DNA of 64,000 nt from Aporrectodea caliginosa. Its lineage: Eukaryota > Annelida > Clitellata > Crassiclitellata > Lumbricidae. Shown here in pieces: positions 13,501 through 28,700 of the stretch. Every line of letters starts with the position of its first letter. The stretch's first letter is position 1. Below the pieces are notes generated by a model. That model searched no databases, was not told where the DNA came from, and saw only the letters and a program-made list of their open reading frames with translations. The DNA lies in assembly GCA_020284085.1 (NCBI GenBank), contig JACEVL010000940.1:502001-566000 (forward strand). The letters are read 5' to 3'. A program made the translations under genes and the position numbers.

Positions 13501-16500
13501 TGCTGCTGCCACTGGCATTGCCATCTGTGCAGCAGAAATGATGTGGCCGCTGCTGCTGCTGCTGCTGACACTCGGCACAGTGTTGCCTGCCTGTGCTGCA
13601 TCACCATTGGTTGTTGTGGCAATGCCTTTTGTTGGCTTCTGAGACAGAGGAGGAGGAGGAGGAGGATTACGTGAAGTCATGAGAAGGTGCTAACACTGCA
13701 GTTGTGTAAGAAATGATTCACTCAACTATCTCTCATTATTATTTTAGTACTCGTGGCTTTACAAAATAGCAGTAGCACTAATAATAATCATCATCATCAA
13801 CGGCATGATCATCATCGTTTACCTCAGATAATAATGGTCACATTGGAACAGAATTAGATTAGAGCAATGTATCTAAAGCCAATCTTTGTAAAATTGAGTG
13901 TCATTCCAGAATAATGTGAATTAGTTTATGATCCTCTACCTTAACTCTTAAGGTAGAGGATCATATCCAGGAGTGAGGCTAAAATTATGTTGGAGAGACT
14001 TGTTGGATCTGGAATAACCCTATTTATCCTTCCATGATCACGCTATTAATTTGCCTTTTGAAATTAGCTCTCTTAGATCTCCAACATCTGAACAATGTCA
14101 TCTGTTTCACTGGACCTAGGTGAAGCTGTTTCATCAACTGATCTATGATAGGGTTGAAGATTGTTAGACATATTAAATTATTTCAGCACCATTGATTGAG
14201 GTGGTAAACAGTTAACTCCATTGAACATCATTTTATATAGACAACCTACCATAACTACCAATTGCCAAATGCATGCTCTTCTGTTTGGCTAAATTTGTTA
14301 CTATGCATAGGCTTAAATCAATTTACGGTGGTACATACAATTCCAAGTTGCATGTAAAGCTTTTAAGTGAATGGCATAGTTGCACTTTTCAGAGAACAGC
14401 AGAGCGTGAAAAATATCTGTTAAATATTTTAATACTTGCATAAAACGAAGATGATGTACCACTTGGCAGCGTGTGTTTTACATTGTCTTATCTTCAATGG
14501 TTCATGATCCAAGAATTCACTGCACCCCACAATTTCATTTCATCTGCTTCTGTCTATCGTCTCCCTCAATAACTGATCGAATGATAAATCAGTCCACAAC
14601 TTCATGTTATTAATCAGTGTCGATTTCGGCCTTTCTTGCGTTGTGCTTTGGATAATCTACTTCCAGGTAGCCTCCACTCTTCCGCAGTACATACCAGAAA
14701 TATGAAAGCTTCATCTGTTTGGTCAATCCAAGCAGACTCCTTTCCACTCCGACAGTCTCCAACACCATTTATCTTCCCCTCAGGCAATGATACTCTGAAA
14801 ATGTGCTGCAGACCCTTAATTTCGAATGCATTGATTATTGCCTCCTGGTCTTTCTTAATAGTCCAGCTCTCTCAGCCATACATTGCCACTGGCCACACAG
14901 GAACCTTCATAAATCGTTTTTTTTGTTGCAAGCAAGATGTTGTAACTATTCCAGACCTGTTTCAGTGCCAATAGCTTCAATGCAGAGTCCTTTAAATCAA
15001 TGTCAATTGCTTTTCTCTATTATATCTTCACCCTCTGCATTGGTATCAGTTGGGTACACGTTTTCAGCATTCCTTTGCTGGTTCCTATTTTATGTTATGG
15101 AGAAATTGGGCAAAAAGTGCTTGGTTAATTAAGCTTGTGGTTTGCAGAGGTGCTGATTGTTGGCTGTTGTGTAACTGATGAAGAATTTGTGGCTTACTTA
15201 CTTAAAGCTTAAAACATTGCTTACTTAAAGCACTGCCGAGTGGAAAACAGAGGTAGGTAACAGTTGTGCTTTGTGTAGTTTTGTTTTATTTTATATGTTT
15301 TTGTTCTGACCATGAATTGATTTCTTTAGTGTGCATGTCTGTCTTTATCAATTGCCTGTTGTAGCAGATGTGCTGCCAATAGACACAGCAACTCTGATAA
15401 AATGATATTAATTCAACCACGACAAAGTTTATTTCAATTTGTTTATGTTGCTTTTTACTGCAGCTTCAAGATGTAATTGGCTATTGTTTGATCTACCCTA
15501 CAGTGTAAGTAAGTGAGTAAGAGAAGTTTTATGGCACATTTGCCAGAAGACCTGGTTTGTCCTTTCTCCATCAGCTGAAATCAGGTGAATCAGGTGCTGC
15601 TGAAGTCCATAGAAACAATTCTGATCCATATTAAGGAATGAGGAAAATTATGTTAAGAGTAGAATATTTTGTCAGAAAAATTAGGAAAATCAGAACTATT
15701 ACAAGAAATCAAGCTAAGGTGGAAATCTCCTGTGAAATAGAAGCTGTTTCTAAATCATAGATTCAAAATCATGGTTGACACAGCTAAGAGTGAGGAATGT
15801 GGTAGAGTGTCAGTTTTTAAAGTTTATTCTTGGTGACAGTAATAATAATAATAATAATAATAATATATTTTGTTCTTTAATGAGGCGCCTAACAAATGCA
15901 CTGCGCTGTACATGTACAATGTTGTACATGTTATGACGATTAAACAATTCACAAGAACACAAATTGCAGAAGACATTAATCAACAAAGTTGCAGCTATGC
16001 AAGCCACAAGCTCATTGTACTTTTGAAGCCACCTAGGGAATGAAGGCATCAGTTAAGCCTAGGGGGCCTTTTGCAAATCGAACCGGGTCCGTGAAAACTT
16101 CAGGCAAGAGTGTTATTCTTTATACTATACATTGGCTGATGTGCTAACACAACCAAGTCTCAAACTATGTGTCTGCATTTGTTGATTAACCCTTTGACTG
16201 GCAACTGCGCTTTAAAGCGCGCATACATACATACATACATACATGCATACATACATACATACATGTATACATGTATACATACATACATATATACATACAT
16301 ACATATATGCATACATACATATATACATACATACACATATACATATATATACATATATACATACATATATACATACATACATATATACATACATACATAC
16401 ATATATACATATATATACATATATACATACATATATATATACATACATATATATATTATATACATACATATATATACATATATATACATATATATATATA

Positions 16501-16501
16501 C

Positions 16502-16534
<33 letters not shown>

Positions 16535-16704
16535 CATACATATATATACATATATATATACATATATATATTATACATATATATATACATATATATACAT
16601 ACATATATATATATACATACATATATATACATATATATATACATACATATACATACATATATATATATATACATACATATATATATACATATATACATAT
16701 ATAC

Positions 16705-16739
<35 letters not shown>

Positions 16740-19700
16740 CATACATACATACATATATACATACATATATACATACATATATATATATACATACATATAT
16801 ATACATATATATATACATACAAATAACTTACATACATATACATACATATATATATACATACATATATACATACATACATATATACATACATATATACATA
16901 CATACATACATACATACACACATACATATATACATACATACATACATACACACATACACATTTACCTTTTCTGGCAAACAATGGTGCAAGTCAAAGGGTT
17001 AAGACTAATCAGTTGTACTTTTACCCATTGGTCATTAACAGAAAGTAGAAAATAAGAAGGTAATCTTAATAGATGCAAGATAAAGTTGACTCCTTGTCTC
17101 TGAATTAGGGGGTGGGGGTCACCTTCTGCAGTTGTTATTCCAGAACTGTTTTCGTTATTTGACTGCCATGGAATTTGTTGAACTGAACAAGTCATCTGCA
17201 GTCAGTGAATGCTTCAGATGTAGAGAGTGACTGACAAATGGAAAGCTAAACAGTGCTGTTGTTACTTGACTATGCCAGAGTTAAACAGAAGAAGGGTCTG
17301 CTTTGATCAGTGATTGATCTGTCCAGAGGGAGGGAGGGAGGAGGGAGGCCCCCTCCCCAGTCATCTGTCATCGACACTCGCTTCTTTCAGAATCCCCATT
17401 GGCCAGAAACAAAACGACCACAGATGGTGGTCATCTGATCAGTTCTTGTGTCTGTGTACCAATACATGTCTATAGGTACATACATGTATTATACATGTAT
17501 TATGTATGCATGCCTTGGTGCTTTTGTGTCTGTGTGTGTAGCTTAATGTTTCATTATGTATATGTGCTTGTCTCTATGTACGTACATATCTATGCATATG
17601 TACAGTACAGACTCTTTTACATTTACTTATGAATGTTGGGAGTCAAACCACCATGACCATGTATTAATGGGCTGTGGGTTAATTTTAGACCTTGAAAAAG
17701 GAATGTCTGTGACCCATATATCAGTCTATGTGAGTTTTACATAATTATTTGACGCCAGGGCTCAAAACCCGTCGCTTGTCGCTTGTAGATATTGAGCTAG
17801 AAGCTGAAATAGGCGAGACGGGTCAAAAATAAGGAATATTCTTCAATTCAGCAGTTGTCTATGAATTTGCCATAATTTGTAAAGTAGTAATCCAATTTTG
17901 ATGCCATATGCTTTATTTGATATAGAATATACCCCTTTACTGTACAGCAAAATTGCAGAATAATCAAGAAATGGTTGCTGAGGAATATGATGACACAAAT
18001 ATTTTGAAATTTTTTATTCGATTTTCTTGCTCTATGCTAATGAAAGAATCAAACGAGCTTAACTTCAGTTAGAAAAAAGATATTTTCATTCTGTAAAAAG
18101 TATTTTGAAGCAGATTAACTGAAGAATATGACTGAATAAAATGGTCAGAAACTGACATGTGACGGGTTTTGACCCCACTGTGTCACATAATTATGCTTCA
18201 GCAGTTAGGAATGCCATTTAGGCAGTCTATGGCACCAAGTTATGTCCAAGTAGCAGAATATATGTTCTATCTAAACTTGCTAGTTTAATGTAATTTCTAG
18301 CCATTTTGCATGGAGAGCACAGTTAATGGATTAATTTGTATGGAAGTGAGGTTAAAAGCCCAATAAAAAGCTAATGAAATTGTTGCCATCTGCAAACATC
18401 TTCCAAATGGTGAGTGTATTTGCCTCTGGTTTTTAAGAAGTAGTAATGAGGTCTTTCAAAGTAGTTGGACAAATTGTCTGATTACAAGCTACAGTGTAAA
18501 TGCCTTCACTTCAGACAGCCTATTTCTTTGAGCTTTGTAGCGACGTAAGAGTCACATAAATCTTACACTACTGTATTTCAGAATCTCGTAATCAGAAACT
18601 CCGGATTTCTTAACTTAAAATTAAGCTCCCTGCTTCATGTCAGAGGGTTTGTCCAGAGACGACGTAGAAGAGAAGGAGGCAGAGGAACTGCAAGCGTTTA
18701 TTTGGACGAGAGAGGGATTGGCTGCGGTGGAGTGGATTGATTAGGGAAACAATTCTTGAATAGGTGAGAATGGAAAGCCTGAAGAGTGATAGATGGAGGA
18801 GCTTGAAACAACTGATAGTGCGTGAGTGACGAAATTGGTGCAGGAACTAAGCATTGGCCAAATTCAGGAGGGAGATCATTCCAGAGTCAAAGTGCAGCAT
18901 GGTAAGTGGATCGGTTTGAGAACTTGCACTGAGCAGTGACTGAGGGGCGAGAGAGAGTGAGATGGGAAAATGGTGCAGTAGAGCGGGGTGGCTGGATGAT
19001 GAAGATTTCTCAAAGGTACTTGGGCTGTGTTGTATGTATGCTTGTATGTATCTATCAGGACACTTAAATAGCGCATTTGGGACTTTTTCAACCATTGGAG
19101 TGATACAATGATGGGAATGATATGGTTATGCTTTGGTATCCTGGGGATGGCTCAAGTAAGTCAGTTTTGGATTAGTTGCAGACACTTAACAGAAATCAAG
19201 CTTGGAGTGATATTGGAAGCGATCTGTAAGTCAAGCATGGATGAGATGCAGCAGAAGTCAGACATATGCATGAAGCAGGTGTGCAAAAGGTTGGATATGT
19301 GATTATAGAAGGAGAGATGTGAGTCAAAGGTAATGCCAAGATTACACTCAGATGAAATTGGAGGGGCAAGTGAGTGCGTAGGAGGAGTTGGTAGATAGGT
19401 GTATGGAAGGAGGGTCAGAGATTTTTCTACTTGATCCGGTTATCTTTACCTCCAGTATACATACATGACCTATTTGTCTTCTATCGTTTACATGTGATGT
19501 TGGCCTTCCGGTTGGGGTCCTGGGGGTCCTGGGGGCAGCTAGATCGGGTTCTCCACTCGGCTGCTTGGCTTATTGGTTAACTTCCTATATTCACCTCTGT
19601 CTCTGCATACATGCATGATGTTTTGCATTTGCTGCCTGTGTCTCGGTGGATTTTATGCTGCATTGCTGCTCTGGTTTCCCATTGCATTCTTGGTTGTACT

Positions 19701-22700
19701 CCATGTTACTTGTGCAATCTTTGCCGCCCAGTGTCCAACGTTGCAGCGCGTCGGGTGCTTCGCTCTGCGACGAGGGGTGAGCTCCCGGTTCCACGGGCTC
19801 ACTTGGCTATTAGGCAGCACCATGCATTTTCGGTTGTGGGCCCTTCCATCTGTAATGACCTCCCATTTGAGCTCTGAATGAGTGAATGAATTTGTCTTAT
19901 CTTACCTGGACTATTGCAATTCAACACTCTGTTCTATTCCTCATTGACTTACAGTCTGTGTTGTATGCAGCCTCTCACCTTGTCCTCCAGCTTCTTCCAA
20001 GAATTACAGTTACAAATTTAATGTCTTCAAAATTACACTGGTTATCTTTTCCAGCTAGAGTTCCATCTGAAGTTGCTTTCCTTGTGGAAAAAGTGCTTCA
20101 TGCCATGGTCTCTGTGCTGACTTCTGCATTCCACTCACACTTAATCTCAGAGGACAAAATTTAAAATCAGCTTCATTTGGCCAGCTGTTTGACCTAACTT
20201 ACCAAAAAACTTTCTGTGCTTTCCATGCTTTTCATGTACTGGTCCTCGTCATAGGAATTCACTACTACCAGCTTTGCAGTCTTCAGTTTCTGTAATCTGA
20301 TTTCACAAACTACCAACGCTTTTGAAGTGAATTCATAAATAGCACAAATATCAATATCTGATTGATTGTACAAACTATTCGTGATAAAACATAATAACAG
20401 TGGTGATCTAAGAAATTATTATTAATAGTTTTAGGAATAATGACAATGGCAACAAAAAGGATAGAAACATCAAGAATAACGATTTCTTGTTTTTAGAAGA
20501 AATATTGCAAGAGAAACTGGTTTGTTAATGATTGCTGTGTTGCATTTGCAGGTGTTGGAAGATGAACTTGTCCGACGGCAGAGGGAGCTGGAGCTGTTGA
20601 ATGAGCAAGTGGAAGTGCTTCGTACACACGGAACTTTCACAATGTCAGCTCCAACGCTCATGCAACTCAACAGTCACCTTCGACAGATCCAGAAGAAGTT
20701 TGCCCAGTGCCATATTTCTCCAGTCGTTTGTTCACCAGCCACAGAAACCGAAGACGCCACAGACCTTAGAGTGTTCAGTCCAGCAGAACAGAGGAAATTC
20801 ATTGATTTCAATCAGTCTGTAACAGGCACAAGAATGACTGTCACAACACAAGCACATAGTCAGACTGTGTTTTTTAGTGAACCTTCTAACTATATTTCTG
20901 ATCTGGAGAACCTACAAGTCAGGCTGATAGAGATCGAGAGGGAAGTTCAGGCATCAAGTCTCACCAGAGGTCACCAGCTTAACGACCATCTCAGGGTACA
21001 ATAACATTTTCCCGTGTTTAGCGTTTGGCTATAGAGCAGCTAAAGAAGATTATTACAATCGCTTGATCATACTAGTGCATTGGCTTACAATGCAGGAAGA
21101 AGTCACTTCATAATGCAATACAGTACAGTGTGTGTGTGCCTCATCCTCACTCTTCCAGCATTTAATGGTTCTGAGTTATTGAACCTTCTCACTTTGTCAG
21201 TCACTAGCCCTCGACTCTATAACTCTTAAATCTCTTCTGTGCACATTTCGCAGGAGAGGCTAAGTTTACATTTAGGTCACACCTTAAACCTACCCTATCC
21301 AGTTTGCATTTCCTGTGTAGGCTACTTTGACCTTTTCTTCAGTTTCACTTAGGAGCAAAGTCCAGTCGATTTCTTGTACTTTACTATGATAAAACTTAAT
21401 AAGTGAATAAATGCAGTATTCACTCATTCAAAAATTTATATAGTACCCCTTGAAGGTAACTACTCAGAAGCGCTGATTTCCAGATCTCTGCAAAGCAGAA
21501 TTGCAATTTCAGTTGCAGAATATATCCTGTCATTTTTAAATGGTACTTCTAGTGTGACGTAGTATGCATTTTTTAGTTATTTCTAAATTTTGCCAGTGTT
21601 TCTGTGTGTTTTGGATAACATTTGCACGTTTGGATGTGTTTGATGTCAGAGTCTAGTGCATCATGTAGGACTCATTCATCCTTAAGGGTTTCAAGTTACC
21701 GTACTGATTGGACAAGAAAGGAGAGTCCTTGAATTGGAGCCGACTGTTCTACTGCGGTGACACTCTTTGACCAATTGCCAGGAAGATCTTTAAGGCTGTA
21801 GAAATTACAGGGGAACTAACCTACAGAGCACCACAGAGAAGGTGCAAAAGAACAAGCCAGTTTCAGGAGAGAGAAAGCCAAACTGACCAGCTATTCACAG
21901 TCAGTGAGTTTACTTCAGAATGGCAAAGAAGATTGGAACTTGAGTCTGAGAACCAGTTTCTTGTCTGTGAAAATGCATAAATGGCAAGCGAAGAATGCTA
22001 TGAAGAGCTTGGCAGTGTGCTCCATTTGTTGCATGATCTTGTTTTCTGTTCACATAGTAGCCTTGGAGGAGAAGACTTTCGGAGACAAGTTTCGACAGGT
22101 GCATGGATTTGGCTGCTGAGACAATTGTATAAAGAGTACAACACTGGCACCTAAGTTTGAAGAGTTAGACCATGGCTTGAAAGAGTATATGGCAACACTC
22201 TAAGACTTAGTGGGAATGTGCCTGTCTGGGATTTCAGATGACGTTGATTTAGGTGGACTACAACCTGTCTGTGGTGGGCATGAGCACAGAGGGGGGGACG
22301 TGGGTAGAACTTATTGAGCAGGTAGATAAACCAATCAGACGTCTAATAATCGTAGATGGCAGCAGCAAAAAAGACGTATGAAGGAGAATTGGATGGTTGC
22401 ACAAGCATTTGGAGGAATGGCTAGAATATGGGGAAGCAGGGATATATCAAAGTAAACAGAGGCAAACATATGATAATATGATTATATAACCAGTTTTCTT
22501 AGGGCTGAGAATTCTGGACAATAAGAAGGCAGGATGAATAAAGAATCCTCACCGCAGAATTGAGTTGGCTATGGATAACAGCAGGAATCTCAAGGCTACA
22601 AATATAAGAAATGATGCAATGCAACAGGTTTTGGATATGCAGACAACTCTGTGTCATTCAGTGAAGACTCTGATGGTTTGGTCATGTGAAAATATGCCAA

Positions 22701-25700
22701 CTGACTGAATGCCACACAGTGTGTTACATGCAAGATACAAAGGAAAGAGGAAAGGAACGCAGTGATGACGCAGGGTGGATGATATAAACAACGACTTAAT
22801 AAGACTTGGACTACACGTGAGAAAGAACTAGATGTGGCAAATAACCATGGAGATCAAATATTTGCATGGCTGGAACTGATGATGATAGTGATATAGAGAA
22901 GAGGACATAAAATGGAATTCTTCAGTGGCTCAAGTAAGACGGGAAACCAAACACAATGGATTGAATCTAGTACAAGTGCAGTGTTCCAACCACTACAGAC
23001 TATGACCTATTATACCAAGCTCTAAAGAGAATGCCTTGATTTCTATGGCATCTAAGGCCACACATGAGAAAGCGCTGGAAGTATTACCTGCCCTTTCTTA
23101 CCCTTGAAACTGTCTTGTCAAGTGAAGAATTACAGTATTGTTCAATTTCATAATGTATAAAAACACCATGTCTAGTGTCCACCGTTCTTCAGTTTCCTTT
23201 AGTCACTATGTCACTGGACATTACTAAGTTTAAGAAATTGCATATTTTAATTCCCTTACCAATCTAAAATCTATAAATTAGTTGACTTGAAATTTCATGC
23301 AGATTAACTCTTGCCTTCATCTCCACAGGGATAGAGTGAGAGTAATTGAACTACTGATTATGTTGTATTGAAAATGTTGTATTTCTGGTTTGTTTTGTTA
23401 GCCGCTTAAAAAGTCACTAGATGGTGCGTCAGCGTCTCTGAACACTGCTGAGCTGATGAAGGCTTCTGTGCTTTCAACAGCCAGCAAAGAACAGCAATGC
23501 CTTATTAATAAGACATTGTTTGGTCTACATAAGCAATTAGATTGGGCAAATGATGAATACCATAAACTGCAATGGTAAGTTTGGGCTTTCCAGATTTTCT
23601 TTTGCCCTCCTACTTATTATAAGAGGAACACTGTTAAAGGCATTTAATTAAGTAATGATAAGATGGTTGATTTTGCCGTGGATTATGTGTGTATATGTGT
23701 GTTTGTGTGATTAATTGCAATTTGTGCAGAGAGAAGAGATTTAAATCTGGTTCCTGCAAATTGCAATTGATTCAGCAATAGTTTAACTCTTTTTCCTTGC
23801 TAACTGCCATTGATATAGCAATGATTACAATTGTTTTCCTGCTAAGATTGATATAGCTTTTATGAAGATGATTTACAGGGCCGTAGCAAGCTATAATTGC
23901 GCCCTGTGCCAAGCGTAAATCTAGCGCCCCACCCCTCAAAGGTCAACTTAACCAATAACGGCCAAATTTGTTATCTCGAATATAAAATAAAATTTTATCT
24001 TTCAAAGAAAAAACGATGATAGTAGGTTTTTTTATTCTATTAATATTTCATTCAAGTCACATAAGATTTTTCGCTGTTAAAGGGACTTTGAGGACAGGGA
24101 GGTTCCTGAGGAAAGGAATAGACTTCCGTCGGGTTCGCTTCCCACCGTAAGCGATGGGACCATGAGTGTCCAATCGTGTAATCAACATGAGGTGTATGAA
24201 GCAGGAGTGCGCTCCTACGTGACCCGCCTGTACCGTGACTATAGCGCCACCAACCGCTATGTCTTCAAGCTCTTCAGATACTAGGCCGAGCTTAGAGCTT
24301 ACGACCGACGTTGGTGCCGACCGAACAGAGCGCTCTGATTGGGCGCCTCGTCCCTACACCAGTACTTTCATCGTCTGTCCGGGTTCACTCCCCGTCTTAA
24401 CACTTACTGTACTCATTAGCATTTCTGCCTGGTCTTCTTGCCGGTGTATAACTTTCTGGATTAAATCATCTAGCTCTGCATTAGTTGGCACTAGCAACTC
24501 AACATTCGACAACTCTTTAGTTCTGATTTTAATATAGTTTAATTACAAGATATTCACGGGAGATTCCGAATAGGCTATCGGTTTCCACATCCAATTACGC
24601 CAAAATTACATTTTTCATTCCGTTTCATAAAGTTAGCTGTCTTTTCCAAAATTACCATTTCATCGAGATCGAATTAGCAAACGTCCATTCAATAGCAATG
24701 CACATTTTTAGTAAGCAGGGACGGTAGGCCTACGTGCAAAACCATCTAGGAGCCCCTCCCAGTCCTTCGTCTCGTTGTATAGGCTAATCTACGCGCCTCT
24801 AGAACCGCGTTCTTTTCGCTCGCTTTTCCACCAATCACAATGCAGTATCGCAAGTGCCCTTTTCCTCTCGAAGATTTCCACCAAACACGGAAGTTTGGCA
24901 AATCTGGCATAGACCAAAATGGGCGCAAAAGCCAAATAGAACGAATTTGGCTTTTGCGCCCATTTTGGTCTATGTCAGATTTGCTATTATTTAATTTTAT
25001 TACATTTATTTCATTTGTGATGGATATTAATATTTCAAGAGAAAGTATTATTAGTAGGCTAACTAAATCATTCGGTCTCAAAATTTGCGCCCCCTCTTGA
25101 GTTGCGCCCTGTGCCATGGCACCGTTGGCACATGCCTCGCTACGGCCCTGATGATTTAAATCGTTTTCTGTTGAATGCCATCAGTATAGTGATGATGCAA
25201 TGGTGTCAGGTCTGAATTAATTTTAAAGGCCAGCTTGTAAAGTCCAGTTTAATGGTACATTGTAATCATTTCACTTTTTGCAGTAAAGCATAATGGTGGT
25301 TTAAGTAGTTTTCATAACTTGGCATGGCTGAAAGTAGTTCAAACTGCGTATTTCATTATAAATTAATTGGGTTAACATGTTTTTTGACAACACACCAAAA
25401 GGAATAATGTTTTGAAATATGATAGTATTTGCATAAAGGCTTTAGAACACTCCGGTGTTTTCCAGAGTTTTCGTTATTACCAGCCAACCTGTTGAAATCT
25501 GGTAATGGACGTTAAGAGTTTATATCAATTTCTTGCGCACTGCCATCAATACAGCGATGGTTTTGTCATGATGATTTCAATTGTTTTGTTGCTAACTGCC
25601 ATAAAAAACAATATTTTTTGTGATAATTTTATTGATTGCAGTTGTTTACTTGCTTAATGTCATTGATAGAGTGATGGATTTGTGGTGATGCTTTCAGTCG

Positions 25701-28700
25701 ATTTAGTGAGCCATTGGATGAATTGAAACTGTGGTTAGCACACACTGAAAACCTGCTTAAGAAGCAAGTGAATTCAACTGATAGAGACGGTCTTCAACAT
25801 CTGCTGCATCAGATGAAGGTGAACGAAAACTTTCTCATCCGGATAATAAAGCCAGGCAGAAGGTTTCTGGCAAACATTTCCACTGTCTTCTTCATCTTTG
25901 GATGTGTCTCTGTTTCTTTATATTGGTTTCTGTCTTTAACTTGCTATGATCATAGCTTCTACTATTGAGTTGAGTCAAGTGGTCAGTGAGTTAGTTAGTC
26001 AGTCAACTAATAGTCAGTTTAAATTATTGACAGGTAGGTAAAAGTAGAGTTTCAGTCCAAGTGTTTCATTTATTATTACTCAGTTTTTGACCATATGCTA
26101 GAACCTTGCAATTGAACGAACTAATGAAGTGACGTTAATTTTTGTAGTTCATTTCTAAAGTTCATGATATTTTCTTGACAGAGTTGTGAGGATGAAATTC
26201 CAGAGAAGCAGAAATCAATCTTCATCTTTTGCTCGGGTGACCGATCACCCGCTGAGTCCCAAGCAGATGGCGCCAGTAGCATTGGTGGAAGGTGGGACAA
26301 TGTAAGAAATCATGTGATGCAGACATTTTGACTCGATTGCTGCTTGAAGAATGCTGATTACATAGGCACAGACAACAAACAGTAATTTGAAATTGTTTTA
26401 GGTAGATGCTGCTTTACCTTCAGAATATCTAATCTCTGAATACAAAACTTCATAAGCTTAATGTTAATGAGAGTTTCGTTGGTACTCAGATCTCAATCTG
26501 TGGTGCATGTTCATTTGTTGTTAAAGGTGAAATGGCTTTTTAAAACAACTTTACAGATGATTATCATTATTATTATTAAGTATTAAGTGCCACCATCACT
26601 TGACCAAGCGTCAGTTGATGGTGCTGAGCAGTTGTGTGTGAAGGACTTGCTCAAGATCTCTGTACAGTAACCGTCTCAGCAGAGATTGAAGTCCGTACTG
26701 TCTGCATCATGAGGCTAGATCTAACCAGTCGACTATCATGTCTCATGACTATACCAATACTGATACTTTATGTTGAAATGTTATGTGTTTTTCATTTGGC
26801 TTCAATAAAAGAGATTTGATTGATTGATTGATACTGTTGCAATGCTGCTTTTATGCCATTGTTGTTTCAACGCTTGCTTTGATGTTGGTGACACGCCATA
26901 CTTCTGAGCCATCTCTGACTTGAATCAACAGCCTCCTCCTCCATGATGTGGTTTGTGCTCTTGGATGAAGAACTATCAATGGCTAACCTCTCCTGACCTT
27001 CTGAACTCTTGCGGTTAATAACATCTGTGTCACGTATGGGCCATTGGGCGCTATATGTCATTTATTGCCACAGAGACTCTGGTACATTTATTTATTCCTG
27101 ATGCGCTTTGATTATTGTAATTCCATCCATGTGGGCCTGTTGAAGTTCAGAATCTATTGACTGTAGTGCGTCCTGAACTGTGTCATCTTACATGTATTGA
27201 TGGCTAGTCGCCAAAGGTCACTCTCGTGTGTTAGATCATGTGAGAGAAACACTCCACTGGCTCCCAGTCATGGAGATAATAAAGATCAAGATCCTCCTCC
27301 TGGTGTGGTCCTCATTGGTTGACACCACTACTGACATACATCAGTTGAAAATACTTGCAGAACTGGAGAAGGTTTTGTGGACTCAAGAATTTGCTGTTGC
27401 CTCCTTTTTGATAGTCTTTTGCAATAAAGAACAGATTAGTAATCTGTTCTTTATTGCATGCCTTTAATGGCTGGGTGGAAAAGGCCAATTTCTAGAGAAG
27501 GTATGTTGACATAGATTCATGATACCTGTAAAGGTAATCTGAGTTAATTGATATTGCCAATAGTTATCAATTAAATCTCTGAATAACTTTTGTACAGGTT
27601 GTGTCTGAAGTGGGAAAAAAGCGCCACTTTTTGGAGGAGAAGTTAACTGCATGCAATGTCTTCCTGAAGGAGATTCAGGTGTTGACATCATGGGTCACAT
27701 CTGCCTTTGGCCAGGTCCTTCAGTTGGACACACCTTTTTCAAATGGTGCCATTGATGCCAAGGTGGGTTTCTACTTTGCTAGTCTTAATAACTGTGGCTG
27801 TTTGAGGATGACACAAATATTGACTCTTATGTATTATGGACCTTTAACAATTCAGACACTGATCCTGAGGTTGTTGACTGTCAGTGTGATGCACCTTTGT
27901 CAATGTAGACTTTGGTCCTGAGGCTGTGATCGTGACACAAGAATTTGAATATTACATATGGCCAAGATGGTTGCTTGTTTGTATAGCGTATCATTCTTGA
28001 TCAATTAGTTGGTCGTCTATGGATTTTTCTGTATAATTTTCATTTATTTAAACTCCTTATGTGACCTAGTCCAGTGCTTCCCAAAGTGGTGGTCCGCAGA
28101 CCGGTGCCGGTCCGCGAGCCCTCAGTTGCCGGTCCGCAAAGTGAGTCAAGAAACTGGTCAAATTGTCTCGGAATCAAGAAATGGCTATTATATTTTTAAA
28201 AGTCATAGCAAACAGACTTATTAGGTTAGCATTTGAAGAGCAATATTTAGAGTCATATAATTGGCTAAACATGCATTTAAATCAATTTTAATGTATAGTT
28301 GAGGAATTTAGGTGATCGAATGCGAAAAAGAGAAATAATAAATAAATTTGGCACCTGTCCTCCTGCAGTGGGAAAATTCTTGCCAGTCCGTGACACTGAA
28401 AGTTAATTCCTGCCAGTCCGTGACACTGAAAAGTTTGGGAAGCACTCACCTAGTCTGTGTTACTGGAGTTATTTTTCTGCTTAGCTGTCATTTTTTTTAT
28501 GTCTTGGGTGGTGTTGGGATGTTTGTTATTGAAGCCTCATGTGCTGCCTTTCGACTTATCCTCTGAGAGAGCGTGCGTGTGTGCATGCATGGGTGCATGC
28601 ATTGGTTGAATGGTTGTCTCGAAAGGTCTGCCTGTGCATGCTTTCCAATGACCTACTGATGCCATATAAGTCCACTTTACAATTGTTTACATCCATATAT

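Noticed and set aside
16160..17055. Several long frames on both strands rich in Tyr, Ile, His, Thr and Cys/Met
   Set aside because: They are translations of the (CATA/TATA)n microsatellite in different registers.
24746..25117. 123-codon minus-strand frame in a hAT element
   Set aside because: It spans the internal hairpin and repeats its own peptide (DQNGRKSQI); no transposase motif is seen.
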